A stretch of 64,000 nt of DNA from Marsupella aquatica (lineage: Eukaryota > Marchantiophyta), in contig OZ316892.1 in NCBI GenBank assembly GCA_973895155.1, forward strand, positions 19,468,001 to 19,532,000. Direction: 5' to 3'. The position numbers were made by a program, and so were the translations under genes. Below are positions 31,420 through 43,559 of the stretch, piece after piece. The first letter of the stretch is position 1, and every line of letters starts with the position of its first letter. Below the pieces are notes generated by a model. The model did no database searches. It saw only the letters and a list, made by a program, of their open reading frames with translations, and was not told the origin of the DNA.

Positions 31420-34400
31420 CTATTGCTTCTTAAGCAATCTAGAGTTCCATAGGGCATTCATCCCTTTCACATCAGATAATTTAGACTGGTTCTCCCCTGA
31501 ATTGGCAAATGGCAATGCCACATCTACAAACACTTCAATCACACGCACTCGCAAGAAAGGGCTTTCAAAATCTGCACAATGAAACTTATCTTCTCCTGGC
31601 AGCCCTGTCACCTCACCTTTTGCCACTATCATGGAATTGTCCACAACGCTCTTCATCTTCACCAAATCTCCTCTTGCAAACTGTGAACAACACATTTTGT
31701 TAAAAATGCAATAAACAGAAATTGAAAGATAGAAGAACACTCAAATCAAACACACATTTACCTTTGCAACGGGGTTAGGAGACTGCATTGGTTTCTTCTG
31801 TGCAGGTGATGCATTTGCTGAGGATCCTTTCTTCCTTTTCTTCTTTCCCTTTCTAGTTGATGGAGTGTCATCCTGTTCACTTGGAATGGGAGTTTCTTTT
31901 GGCAACTCAGATGATTCTGGGGTTACATCTGGTGTCAACTGAGTCGACTTATCCTCTGGCAACTGAAAGGCATCTGAAATGGCTTCTTTGGGCAACTTAG
32001 ATGGCAAAAGGTTCACTTCCAATTCAGTTTGCTTTAGAGTACTGTTAGCTGTGTCAGTTGGTCTTCCCTGCGACACAGGAGGCTCCCCTAAAGATGCTGT
32101 CATAAAACACACACAAAAGAAATGCATAAACAAACATGTATACACCAGCAACATATAATCACACTAAAAACATGCAAGAACATTATAAACATGCAATGAC
32201 ATATACACATCACAATAATTACATTGAATGGACAGTGTATACATGATAGAGAATTTTACCTTCATTATCGCCTGAAAAAGTAAGAGATCGCTTTCTACTA
32301 CCTTGTTTGGTAGTTGTAGTCAACTTACTGTGACTAGGCACAACTATTGGAACTTGTGCATTACTGGGGTGATGTGCCATCCACGTAGTCATCATGTTTG
32401 TCAACTCCCTCACAGTGCCTTTCAACTCAGCGACATCCAATTTCACAGCCCCAATGGTAGTGATCTCTTCTTTTGAATGTGGGGTCTGTAAATGAACCAC
32501 AAACCAACACAACAGTCTCACTGTCAAACTTACAAACGACACAACACTGGCTCTGTCAAATGGAGAATGATGTACAAATCAAATTGGTATGACAATACTC
32601 ACAGCTGATCCATGTCTGTTTCCTTGCCCCAGTAAGCTAGCACTTTTACCCTCCCCACTTGCCAATGATGGGCTCACCTTTGCTCCCACAAAACTACCAG
32701 TCTGACCTTCTGCACTTGCCAATGATGGGCTCATTGTCACCTTTGGCAATGAACCCTGACTACCATGGTTTTCTTTCAGGTCAGATATACCTGGGCTTGA
32801 TCCCCTCTTCTGCTTCTGTTCAAACACACAATGAATGAGAAATCACAGAGTTTGTTTTCATCAAGATTCACAAACAAGACAGAATTGATAGTGAAAATGA
32901 TAGACAATTTACCATTCTCTTTGCTGCTGCAGCATGCCCTCCCCTTCCAAAGTGAGAGGTATCTTGCACTCGTGCTCTTTTATCAGTCATCTGTTTACTC
33001 AAAGATATCAATGCTGGACTGGTAAAATGAGATACCAAAGCTGCCCATTTCTTTGGATCAACACCAGATGGCCCAGGTTTGGTTGGATCCTCATTGCAAA
33101 CTTTCTTCCAATAAACATGCATTTTATGGCGCTCTCTCTTCAATATGCCACGACAATGACTCTGGAATTTGGTGTTAATAAATTCCCCACCCACATACTC
33201 CCACTCAGCTGCCATGTTATTCCACACTGTGGTTGTATGAACTTGTGGATGATCAGTCCATTTTGGCTTTGATACATCAAAGACTCTGAGTACGTTGCCA
33301 TGAAGTTCCTCCAACCAGTATTGTTTGTTGCCATCAGAATCATCAATATCATTGTCATAAATCTGCATTTCACAGACAATGTCAGATCATAACTCTGGAA
33401 TTTATGCAGAGTCCAGGTTTTATACACACAACAACAGAGAGGATCAGATTTGTCTAAATCTACAAACAAGTACAATACTCACTTTAATGTGTTTGGGCAC
33501 CTCTCCGCAATCCCTTCGTTGTTTGGCAGTATTATCAAACTGCTTCTTAGCATGCCTTCGTTCCCTGCGCATCTCAGAGGCCCCTCCTGCAATGCACACA
33601 CATGCATTCAATCAAAAAATATGTACATGATTGAAAAGTTGAGCAAATGTACTTGCATATGCATGACGAGCAGATTGTGTATTACCTGAAGATCCTCTGG
33701 AATGTAGTACATCAGATTGACCTGATCTGCCTTCAGATGCTGATGGAACCACTAAACAAACACACAACACCAAAGCACTTCAATTAATTTCATTTCCAAG
33801 TAGAATATCAACTTCCAAACACACCTGAAAAGTAGAACAGTACAATCCACTCACTTTCATATAAGAGTCCAGTGTCTGGGTCTTTCCAACATCTCACTAG
33901 CCCACCTCCACCAGGCCCAGTCTTCTTAGGACCACAATTTTGTTTCTGTACCTACATCATGGACAACGTAAGCATATCAACATATAATTTGAAAAAGGGA
34001 CAAGGATCCCTTCCTATTAGGATGATGAAGTTCAAGCATTACCTGTTGTGCACTCTCTGGTTCTGACCCACCAATGTCAGAATCCTCAGTGTCATACTCA
34101 GAAGGAGAACCATAGCCATCATCACCAAACTCTGCCATGTTCACCTTGGTAACTTCTGATAGTCTAGAGCTCCTCCTCTTTGGCAATGTTTCAGTTGAAG
34201 TACCTTTCACCAAAGCAGGCTTTCCTCTCTCTCGTTGTACATGTGTGGTTGGGCCTCTAAGGAACAAAGCAATCATCAACATACACCAATGCAGATCAAA
34301 CATACATGCAAAATGAATCTACAACACCGTAACACTAGTACTTATGTACAGGATCCATACTAGTATGAGACCAATCTGGAATATGAAAACAGAACATGAA

Positions 34401-34587
34401 CCTGACAACTCCATCTACTGAATCAAATTTGCAATAGACATATCAACACACACATCAGCTTGCAGTCTGGCCCCAGTCCTAGATCACGCATAATTCTGAC
34501 ATTATGCTCTATGTTCCGATTTCGGGCCTCCTCATAAGGATTCACAGAATGTGACAACCCTTGCAATCTTCCTTTCACAGGCTGCAT
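31420..34587 (-). CDS. CACTA accessory protein, Transposase_24-like (TNPA role inferred)
   Basis: A chain of exons with GT-AG borders read by eye: about 34587-34443, 34256-34043, 33951-33855, 33751-33686, 33586-33483, 33362-32913, 32815-32603, 32485-32260, 32096-31762 and 31680-31420 (stop TAG at 31422-31420). The first exon has NPYEEARNRNIEHNVRIM then LGLGP, a pattern common at the N-terminus of these proteins. The 33.3-32.9 kb exon contains KWAALVSHFTSPALISLSKQ and KRARVQDTSHFGRGGHAAAA, resembling the Ptta/En/Spm Transposase_24 domain. A short internal repeat of SPSLAS-EG follows. A Lys-rich stretch (GKKKRKKGSS) could be a nuclear signal. The last exon (LRVRVIEVFVDVALPF) resembles the C-terminal domain often attached to this family. 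Role as end-binding protein is inferred. The donor of the first exon is uncertain. Confidence 0.7.
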
Positions 34588-34685
34588 TCACCAACTGCAC
34601 AAATGGGTAAACCATTAGTCTGATTTCATAAATAGTCCATACATGTAGTCCATCTATGGACTTCACACACCTAGCTAAAACCTAT

Positions 34686-37600
34686 TCACTGCTTAGGCCT
34701 GCCCTTTCTTGCAGATCCCTCTGCATCTCTGCCTCGTTTGGGACCAGTACTTGGTCCTGGATTTTCTCTGGACCTACAGGCCTTAGCCAATTCGATGTGT
34801 AATTTGGCATTGTTTTCCATTGTAGCATGGAAATCAACGTCTGTGTAATCACCTAACACCCTTGTGGACCTGGATTCTTTGTGGAGGATTGTTCTCCATG
34901 CTATCCCCTTCTCATTGGGGTGGAAGAAAACCTGCTCCACTTGCTTTGGGAAAACGTAATCCATTTTCTTGGACACACCCAGTTCTCTATGGAAATTCAC
35001 CTGCCAAAGACCAGACTTGGTATACCTCATACTGGCAGAGGATTTAGGAGTCCATGATGGATCTGCCCATTTCCCTTTGAAAAGAATCACCTCTTTCCTC
35101 AAGCTGCCATAATTCAGTACCAAGATATCTGTCAAGGCCCCTACATACTGTACAGATTCTTCTATGGTTGCACCAGACCTGTCCACTCGCTTCTCAGTGA
35201 ATGTAGAAGCCATCCCAGAATCAAAAGTGCTGAAAGCACCAGAATCACAATCACTCAAACACCCCAAGGATGGAATAGTCCTCCAATGGTGCCCATAGGC
35301 TCTACATGCCCTATACAGACGTGCCTTCAAACTAGGTGGTGTGGAGTATGCAGATAGTAATGACCGCTCAGACTCTTTCTCAAAATTATGGGTATTGACT
35401 AATGTTTGAAACCATTCCCTGAAAGGTGGCAATTCTTGGCAGTCTACGGGAAATTCCACTGGTTTTCTTCGATTGGCAGGCTTCCTCATCCACTCCTTCC
35501 GGAAATCCACTCTTCGTTTGGTAACAGTCTCATTGGTAGCATCATATATCCTGCATGGCAACAACAACACTGAAGACATTAGTGCACGATCCACCATGAA
35601 TATACAAACACAATGGGGCAACATAATTATGATCCATATGCCTAAGGATAGGAGAGTTTCTAGGGTTTATGTACCTGTACCATGGAGCCACTGTCTCTTC
35701 ATTCTCTAATATATAATGATGCATGGCCATCATTTCAGACCAATCCAAAGTTATCGCCTTTGCAGCCCCTTCCAAAACAATGCCTGCAACGCCAGCATCC
35801 TCCTCCAACTCCCAGGTTCGTTTTCCCTCTCCCTTTGCATCAATCATGTATTCAAAAAGAAATCCCAAAGACTCATCTAATACATAGCCTTCAGCCATAG
35901 AAGCCTCTGGACGTGCCTTGTTTCGTACATAACCCTTCAATACCTTCAGGTTCCTCTCTATTGGGTACATCCATCTGCCTGTAACTGGGCCACACAAGTC
36001 TAATTCCTCCACTAGGTGAATCATTAAATGGGTCATGACATCAAAGAAGCTTGGTGGAAAATGGATTTCCAAAATGCAGAGAGTGAATGCAACATCCATC
36101 ATCAAATTCTCATACATTGAAGGGTCCCACACCTTCGTACAGATCTGGCGATAGATATTGCTCACCCCAGCTATGGCCAAGCGAACCCCTTCATCAAGTA
36201 ATCCCATTGTTGCCAGAGGGAGAATCTGTTGCATGAGTTGGTGGAAATCATGTGATTTCAACCCAGAGAGTTTCTTGGATTTTGTAACACACTTTGCCAA
36301 AGAACTTGAAAAACTAGTGGGCCCTTTCAAGGTCAATAAAACCTCCAAGAACCTTGTTCTTTCCTTCTTGCTCAGGCAATATGGGGCTGGGGGCATCAAC
36401 AATTTGTCATCCTTACGCTTGGGAGCTGGATTGGGTACAAGCCATAGGTGTTGGCGCACCTGTAAGAGCTTCATGTCTTCTCTCACAGAAGGAGTGTCCT
36501 TGGTCCCAATGATAGTGTGCACAATGTTGTGTGCAAGATTCTTCTCACAGTGCATGGGATCTAGACAATGGTTAATGAGTAGTTTCTGCAGTGGACACAC
36601 AATTCAGAAATTAGGGCATTGAATACAACTTTTGGCATCACTGGGCAGTAGTTTGTGCAGTGGACACAATTCAGAAATTAGTGCATTTAATACAACAATT
36701 ACAAAATCTGGGCTACAGGAAGTATATGAAGAGAATATATTTCAAAGTCATATGAAGAGATTGCAGAAATTCATTGTAGTAGTATGGAGTCTTACATTCC
36801 AATAGGGCAACTTGTACAGACCAGTAGCCCTCTTCACTCCATGCACCTTTATGGGGCATTTCTCATCCTCAACCTTGGTTCCTCCCTTCTTCAAATATTC
36901 TGTTGTCTCGTCTCCCCACTTCTTTCTATCAGAGCTTGTCATTCTACACGGTGCAGGTCGACTCTCAATTGCACCATCAAAGTATTGTGCACTATCTGGT
37001 CTACGAAAAAGATGCCTTGCTGCTAACCATCGACGGTGGCCACTGTACTCTAATTTCTGCAAGTGCTTAGAACCACGTGCCACACATTCTGGCCCACAGA
37101 TGACACATCCTTTGTATCCAGAGTGTTGTTGTCCAGATATTAAACCATATGCAGGGTAATCATTGATTGTCCACAATAGCACAGCCCTAAGGTTGAAGTG
37201 TTGAGACAATCCTGGGCGTGGCAATTTGTCAAAGCAGGGCACTCCTTTCTTCCACAACAGCTCCAACTCCTCATAGAATGGGCCCAATATTATGTCTAGT
37301 TGTTCCTCTGTTACTGAATCAGGTCCTGGAATCAACATAGCTAGCATGACAAAGAACTTCTTGGTGGTAAGCCAAGGAGGTAAATTGTAATTCAACAACA
37401 GTATTGGCCAGGTAGACCAAGCTGTGGAATTATTCCCAAAGGGATTCACCCCATCAAGTGCCAACCCAAATCGCACATTCCTTGGTTCAGCTGCAAATTC
37501 CCGATCAATATTTGTATCCACATGCTTCCAAGCCTTTGAATCTGCTGCGTGCCAAACCATGTTGTCTGTGCTTCTATTCTCATGATGCCAAGTCATGAGT

Positions 37601-38655
37601 TTAGATGTACCAGCAGTGGCATACAATCTCTTCAACCTGGGAATTATAGGGAAATACCACACTACCTTCCTTGCCTGTAATGAATTCCCCACTCTCTTCA
37701 TCTTGGGCTGCTGACACACTGAACAGTTTTCTAACTTGGCATTCTCACCCCTAAAGAGCATACAACCTTTCTCACAGACAGGGATTCTCTCATAATCCAA
37801 GCCAAGCTTTCTCAATAGCTGCTTTGCAGCATATAAGTTCTTGGGCAGATTATGCTCTGTAGGCATACCATGCTCCCCCATCAAAGACAACAATGCATTC
37901 ACTCCTTTGTTTGAGAATCCATGGCCATGACAGATGTTCAGCAGAAGCAACATGAATGACACAACATCTATTTTGCTGCCTGGGAACAAAGGTTGCATTG
38001 CTGCATCTAAAGATAACTGTGCAGGATCAGTCTCCACAGGAGTTTTGGAGGTTTCAAGGGGGTTTACAGGATGGGCACCTCCTTCACTCTCATCATCCCC
38101 AAGTACAAAATCCAAGTCAAAACGGTCCTGATCATCTAGCTCATGCTCAGGGGATTCTTCACTGGTTCTCAGCAACGTTTCTTCCAGTAGAGCCCTGATA
38201 TGTTCTTCGACATCTATAGTTCGATGTTCTTGAACATCCACAGTTGGATACTCTGGAACATCTACAAATAAATGTTCTTCAACATCTACAGTTGGCTGTT
38301 GTGCACAGGTTGCCTGCTGAAGGTTTGCTACCCTCAATGCCTCAGGGCCATGTTGTGACATGTAGTCAGCACCCCACTCTTCATCAGAAGAGTCCTGTCC
38401 CTCTCCCACCCACACTCGACATGCAGGGTACCGACCATGTTTAATAAGGTGCAGTCTAGCAGTATTCCGATTAGTCCTATAATTCCCTTTGCAGTTCACA
38501 CAAGGGCAGTACATCTTATGGTCCCCACTCTTGTGGCAGGCCTTCTGTTCTCAAACCCACAAAGCATCATCACGATGTTGTACTCTAGCTGGATGGAAGA
38601 GCAGCAACTTTGGAGTTCTACCCACACCTAACGTATTCTGTGGCAATTGTGCCAT
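34686..38655 (-). CDS. TNP2-type CACTA transposase, one N-terminal nonsense codon
   Basis: Exons 38655-36796, 36585-35675 and 35550-34686 join in frame with GT-AG borders; the stop is TGA at 34688-34686. From Met at 38514 this is 1,164 residues. Domains in order: a CPCVNC zinc-binding transposase-associated segment (about residues 3-8), an LLNICHGHGFSNK start of the Tnp2 domain with VCEKGCMLFRG, RFGLALDGVNPFGN and WSTWPILLLNYNLPPW, then the DUF4218-like region with CLDPMHCEKN and ILEIHFPPSFFDVMTHLMIH, then a DUF4216-like C-terminal region. It would cut and rejoin the element ends. The upstream frame is also family-like from an ATG at 38655 but has TGA at 38553-38551, 13 codons before Met 38514. 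So translation either starts at 38514 without the first 47 codons or the copy is impaired. Otherwise intact. Confidence 0.9.
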
Positions 38656-39251
38656 GCTAGCTTGATTGAAATTGTATTCAAACTATGATTTTCAAACTGA
38701 ATCAGAGTGACATGCATACAAAATTGGGCCTACCGTCACAGTTGTACAACCGATGCCAACCACAGTCCAATTGCTCAAACCCACAGAGCCCAGTTTCTCA
38801 AATCCACTGTAGTAGGGCACCTTCTCCTTGCATACAAATAGAGCATCACATACAGTGTCATCAGAATGATACTATGAACGTAAATCTCTGTGCCTTCATC
38901 ATTTCCAGTATTTGTTTGCCTATTAGGAATGTGAGCAGACAGGTCTGGAATAAGTAACGTTTGTGACACCAATGACAAATTTACAAGTGAAGTTTAGACA
39001 TCAATATGGAGGAAAGTCACACTCAAAGTACATGCTTGAAAATCAGAATCCTACCCTGGAAAAGATAATAAAGTTGATTTCTCAAAATTAATTGCCTCAA
39101 TCCGCAATGCACTGTCGTAGAGTGTGTATACATGAGGAGTTCATCAAACTGCATATAAATAGTCCACATGTTTTAGCACTCTGAAAATTGTTTAAGTCCA
39201 CGTGAAACCATCAAAAAGCTCTACTCAAGTTTGTGTTCGATCCAGCCTCAA

Positions 39252-39911
39252 TCAAATCCAAGATATGTGGCTCCTAGCAGGAGTGCCTAGTGTAGGGTCA
39301 ATGTCATGGTCAGGACAGTAAAACATCCCCTTCTTGGGCTGCCCATGCGCTGAGTGATCCCAAATTGTTCGATCATGGGCAAATCCCCTCTGCTGGATAA
39401 ACAGCAGGCAGTCTTTGTGCCATGCCTTAGGACACCTCATGCACTGAACCAAAAAGCCATTAGCCCCATCATTGGGCCCCTGTCCACAAGTAAGACAAAT
39501 ATGGAGTCCACATGATGCTGTGCCAGGAACCAAACACTGCCAACAGTAAAACCGGGCACAGAGAGAGTCTGGACATTTTCTTACCTCTTCACCAATTTTT
39601 CCAGACACATGGCACTTAAAGCAAGAATGTTCCTCATTCTTGCAATCAACACAAAGCCATTCTCCAACATGGCCATCAGCGAGGGATATAGTTGGGCATA
39701 GCCATTGCTGACCCAAAGGACAGGAAACATTCTTATGGAAATGTCGGTGGCAAGGCCCATCACAAACAATGAGATCCCCTCCCTCATCACAAATCGCACA
39801 TACATGTGGACTATTCTGGTTAATCTCAATGTCTGAATATAAGGACAATTGAGGTGCTTGAGAGGATTCACCTCTGCAACGATTCATGGCCTTCTGCTTA
39901 TTGCGAGCCAT
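39252..39911 (-). CDS. EDM2-like PHD-finger protein inside the CACTA element
   Basis: An intact 219-residue frame directly after an acceptor-like TGTGCAG. Cysteines and histidines are arranged in three zinc modules: C38/C41/C50/C54/H59 through C87/C90 (HVCAICDEGGDLIVCDGPC), C97/C100/C113/C118/C123/C126 and C139/C142/C157/C160/H165/C168 (VQCMRCPKAWHKDC) through C199/H202. The order, the RCPK-WH-C motif and the tail FYCPDHDIDPTLGTP match, from memory, the PHD region of plant EDM2 (related to NSD PHD fingers) and its post-PHD segment. EDM2 binds histone marks and controls transposon-associated H3K9me2. The methyltransferase-like half of EDM2 is absent. The gene points the same way as the transposase and lies about 600 bp upstream of it. 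Capture from the host and a chromatin role are inference. Confidence 0.72.
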   Translation of the reverse strand: MARNKQKAMNRCRGESSQAPQLSLYSDIEINQNSPHVCAICDEGGDLIVCDGPCHRHFHKNVSCPLGQQWLCPTISLADGHVGEWLCVDCKNEEHSCFKCHVSGKIGEEVRKCPDSLCARFYCWQCLVPGTASCGLHICLTCGQGPNDGANGFLVQCMRCPKAWHKDCLLFIQQRGFAHDRTIWDHSAHGQPKKGMFYCPDHDIDPTLGTPARSHISWI

Positions 39912-42254
39912 GGTCCTGCACACTCAGACCCTACATCAGATTGTGAAACAAGAAGGAATAACAGGGTGCAGTATGACACAAAAGAATGAGGGTGCAGCAT
40001 AAAATATGACATGTAACCACAAGGGTGCAACATAAACCAATGTTTTATAGATGGCAAAGCATTTAGGACTGAGCAACGCAAATAACCTTGGCCTAGATGA
40101 TTGGAAGCAATCACAAATATTGCAACCTGTATGCCTTTGCTTGCTGTACAGCAGTGCTCACTCACCCTGCCTTTTTAAAATCTGTAAGGGCAACACAGAA
40201 CAAATAGCAATTGAGTTTCAGCAAAGCATTCATTTGGCTCTCAAGTTTTAAAATGGACAGAGCAAACACAACAATGTGCACAACAAAGCACAGAGAGCAA
40301 CAAAACTCAAGCAAACTGGGACTCAGGCAAGAGATACGAATTTTAGCAGCGAAATCAAATCAAGATTCGGACCTGTGAGTTCAACATGCAGTGCTCACTC
40401 ACCCTGCCCTTTTTTAAATCTGTAAAAATCAAGTTTTATTGTGTGCCTTCTACATCTTAAGCTGCTGCACACATCTGTTACAGAACCATAAGTTGCTTTA
40501 CTCTCAACAAGCTGCTGGTCCACCCACTTTTTCAAAAGCTGCACCGTACTCTATCTTCGTGCACAAATGACTATACCGGGCTGCTGTCAGAGACCCTTAC
40601 GAAGAATTTAAAATTGACCAAGCTGATTTTAGTTTAGTTTCGTCCAGTTTGCAGACCAAAGGAAATCATGTGGCTGTATTCATGGAGTTGTATTCATTGC
40701 TGTGTATGGATGTTGTGTGAACATCAGACAGTTAGCTGTAAATTACCATAGTTGAAGAGCAAGGCTTGTACAAAAGCCACTAAGGATTTCTCTGAGGTGG
40801 CACAGCAGTTGGCAAACCACACACGAAACTCTGAAACTTTTTGGCGACAAAATTCTACAGAGTCGCTGCTGGAATCAAGTGAGGATTCACCATACATGCC
40901 TGCACTTCTCTTCAGTAAAAAAAAGAGAAAAGAAAAGGGCTATGATACAGAGGGATGTCAAAAGAAGAGTAAGGAAACCAATTCATTGAGGAACATAGAC
41001 AGACTAAGGAAAACATCATACAATGGAAAACTAAGGACTACATTGTAATAATAAGAGATCAAGCTCACCTTGCACCACAAAGATTGTCAGACGACAACAA
41101 GACAACAAACTGAACTGAACATAGCAGACAAATCCAACAAGTAGCAATCAGAAATCAACAGCAGACAGACAAAGGACAACTTGGTCAGAACTCGGGCACT
41201 TGATTCAGTTGTGGTAAATAGCCGTTCAGGTTCTGGACAAGCAAGAGCAATATGTGAGCAAACTCCAGAAAAATCATCTCTTGAGATTGAGGAGAAAGGC
41301 ATTTCCCAGCCAGCTTACTTATGTCTTGAAAAATGTATCGGACATCGTGGACGCTGGGCCTCAGCTGCTGGCCGCAAGGGAAGATTTTGCCAAAACAAAC
41401 AATAAAGCTCGAAGATAGTTAAATTTCTTAGGTCTTTCTAAATGGGGACTGAATTAGCAATTAGAACCAGTAAACCCTGATCTTGGGCAGGCAGAGAGAG
41501 AAGAGTCCGCGCCTAATACTTATGTCTACCCGAATTTTACTGGGACATATGAGCATTGGGATGCCATTGCAAAGCAGAATTTTGTAGCAGTGGAAGGAAT
41601 CAACATAGATAGCAGTGGAAGGTCGCAGTGGAGCTAGCATGGTACAGGGAAGGAAATGCAGACATTGTGCGAGAAAGTGCAATGGCTAGTTCTATGGGAT
41701 TTCCTTCTCCAATCCATGACAGTGCCGACGACACGCACAACTGCTACAATCAGTGCGCGTCCAGGATGCTCCATCGCATCACGTCAGGGAACTCAACATT
41801 CTAGACATTCGAAAACTGCATTCACATTTCTCTGCAAAGGGAACTCAACATTGTAGACATTCAAAAACTGGTGCAAAACTCAGGCACTTAGAGAGAGAGG
41901 GACAGAGAGAGAGCGAGAAAGAGAGAGCAAATAGTCTCTTAGCAATCGGAGCTTCTCTGTCATTGCCATAAGCATACTAGCAGACACTAAGCAACAGAAC
42001 AAGAAGGCAACATTGGATTCATGGACTGACAGCACATTGGTAGCACATTGGCAAAAGCAAAGCAAAAATGCAGAATGAACAAATGGCCAGAAGGGGAAGA
42101 AGCGCAAAATTGCACAACTGACCTTCTCGCACCTCAGCCCAAACTCGCTCCCACAGATATAAGTTCTCGCAGCTCCTTGATGGAACCTCCTGTAGGTTCT
42201 CGCCGATTGCAACTCCTCACCCACAGCTTCTTGCCGATTGTAGCTTGCTGCTGA
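39912..42254. other. Upstream region of the CACTA genes; no supportable gene
   Basis: Probable promoter/5-prime leader DNA of the minus-strand genes. A 36-bp segment starting CAGTGCTCACTCACCCTGCC occurs at about 40,152 and again at 40,390. Plus-strand ORFs at 40,752-41,048 and 41,181-41,405 look somewhat protein-like but match no family I know. A (GAGA)-rich stretch lies at 41,888-41,925. Confidence 0.45.
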
Positions 42255-42475
42255 TTGCAACTCGTCGCTGATTTGCAGCTCGTCCTCCGCTCCTCACCCG
42301 CAGCTTATCGCCGATTGTAGGTCGTCCTCCACTCCTCGCCCGCAGCTTATCGCCGATTGTAGGTCGTCCTCCGCTCCTCACCCGCAGCTTATCGCCGATT
42401 GCAGCTCATCCTCCGCTCCTCACCCGCAGCTTATCGCCGATTGCAGCTCATCCTCCGCTCCTCACCCGCAACAAT
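42255..42475. repeat. 42-bp GC-rich tandem repeat, about five units
   Basis: CAGCTTATCGCCGATTG starts at 42301, 42343, 42385 and 42427, an exact 42-bp period; a degenerate unit precedes it. Each unit contains CGCCGATTG and CCTCCGCTCCTCACCCGC. It is CpG-rich compared with its surroundings. Only the plus strand has an open frame through it, against the direction of the element genes, so I treat it as noncoding. Confidence 0.9.
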
Positions 42476-43039
42476 GACAAATGTAAAGAAGCTATTGCCT
42501 TGACCCTGCAATCGGGCACTCCAAAGCCCGAATGTCCTCCAAAGCGCAGGGTCCTCCAAAGAAGCTCCCAAGTCCTACCGAGGTGCTCCGCCGACCGCGC
42601 GCAACAAGCTCAAAAACAATTGTAGCCTGAATGGCTTCGGGTCGGAGCTCCTCCTCTAAACCTTGCAAATGGTCACTAAAACAATGCCACGTCCAACGCT
42701 TCACTCAAAAAATGCCTCACCCAATGCTTGCCCGAACAATGCCTCGCCCAACGCTTCGAAGGGTGTCGAAGCTTGGTGGAATGGAGCACAACGCTGCGCA
42801 ACCCTAAGCCCTTGCAATGTGCACACAAAGGCATGCCAAGAAATGAGCACATCGAGCGTTGCCCTCTTGATGTTTTTTCAGGAAAAAGGGCTCCTGTTGG
42901 TACGCAAGAACACTTAGCGGGAAAAACCTAATGCTGGACCCCAAAACCCCGTAAAGGTAAGGTATTCTGTTGGATGGGGATGGTGGATATTGTGGGTCAT
43001 TAATTAGGGTTATATTCTGACAATATCTCTCACATGTCT

Positions 43040-43230
43040 GGACCCCCCATAAGGCCCTAGGGAAGTTGAGACTAGGTTAATAACAATGTAAACCCCCCCC
43101 CCATAAGGCCCTAGGGAAATACCGACTATAGAGGTTAATAACAAGGTCCGGACGCCCCCATAAGGCCCTAAGTAGGGAAGGCAAGGTTAATAACTCATAA
43201 TGTCACGACCCCCCCCATAAGGTCATGGCT
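43040..43230. repeat. Four diverged ~60-bp units with C-tract and CATAAGGCCCTA
   Basis: CCCCC(C)CATAAGG(CCCTA) recurs at about 43,045, 43,090, 43,155 and 43,210, each followed, in the first three, by GTTAATAAC. C-tract length varies from 5 to 9. This marks the start of the repeat-dominated right arm. Confidence 0.8.
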
Positions 43231-43559
43231 GTTTGTGTAGGTGCCAACAAGAATGTTAAGGACCAATGTTATATATAAAAAATGATGCTAGCGATATAAA
43301 AGGTCCGATATATGCCCGCGATATAAACCCATAACCCGCATGCATGAACACCATTTTGGACTACCTTATTGTCTCACCATATGATAGTGATACTCATCCA
43401 AATATTAGCATTTAATAGCTCTCCACTCCTGACTCAATTGAGAGAAACCCTCATTCATGACTCAAGCACAATTATAGGGTCCCTTACATGCTACATGACC
43501 ACTACATATGAGGCTATGTTGTGTAAGAGTTTTTGAGAGCATTACACCAAAGCATTAAT

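Noticed and set aside
34686-40165. PHD-finger gene as a host EDM2 gene into which the transposon inserted
   Set aside because: Both CACTA termini lie outside it, only the PHD part is present, and it is co-oriented with the transposase; a nested host-gene remnant remains a less likely alternative.
42048-42475. Coding potential of the 42-bp repeat
   Set aside because: All three minus-strand frames have stops within the unit; the plus frame is open only because 42 is divisible by three.
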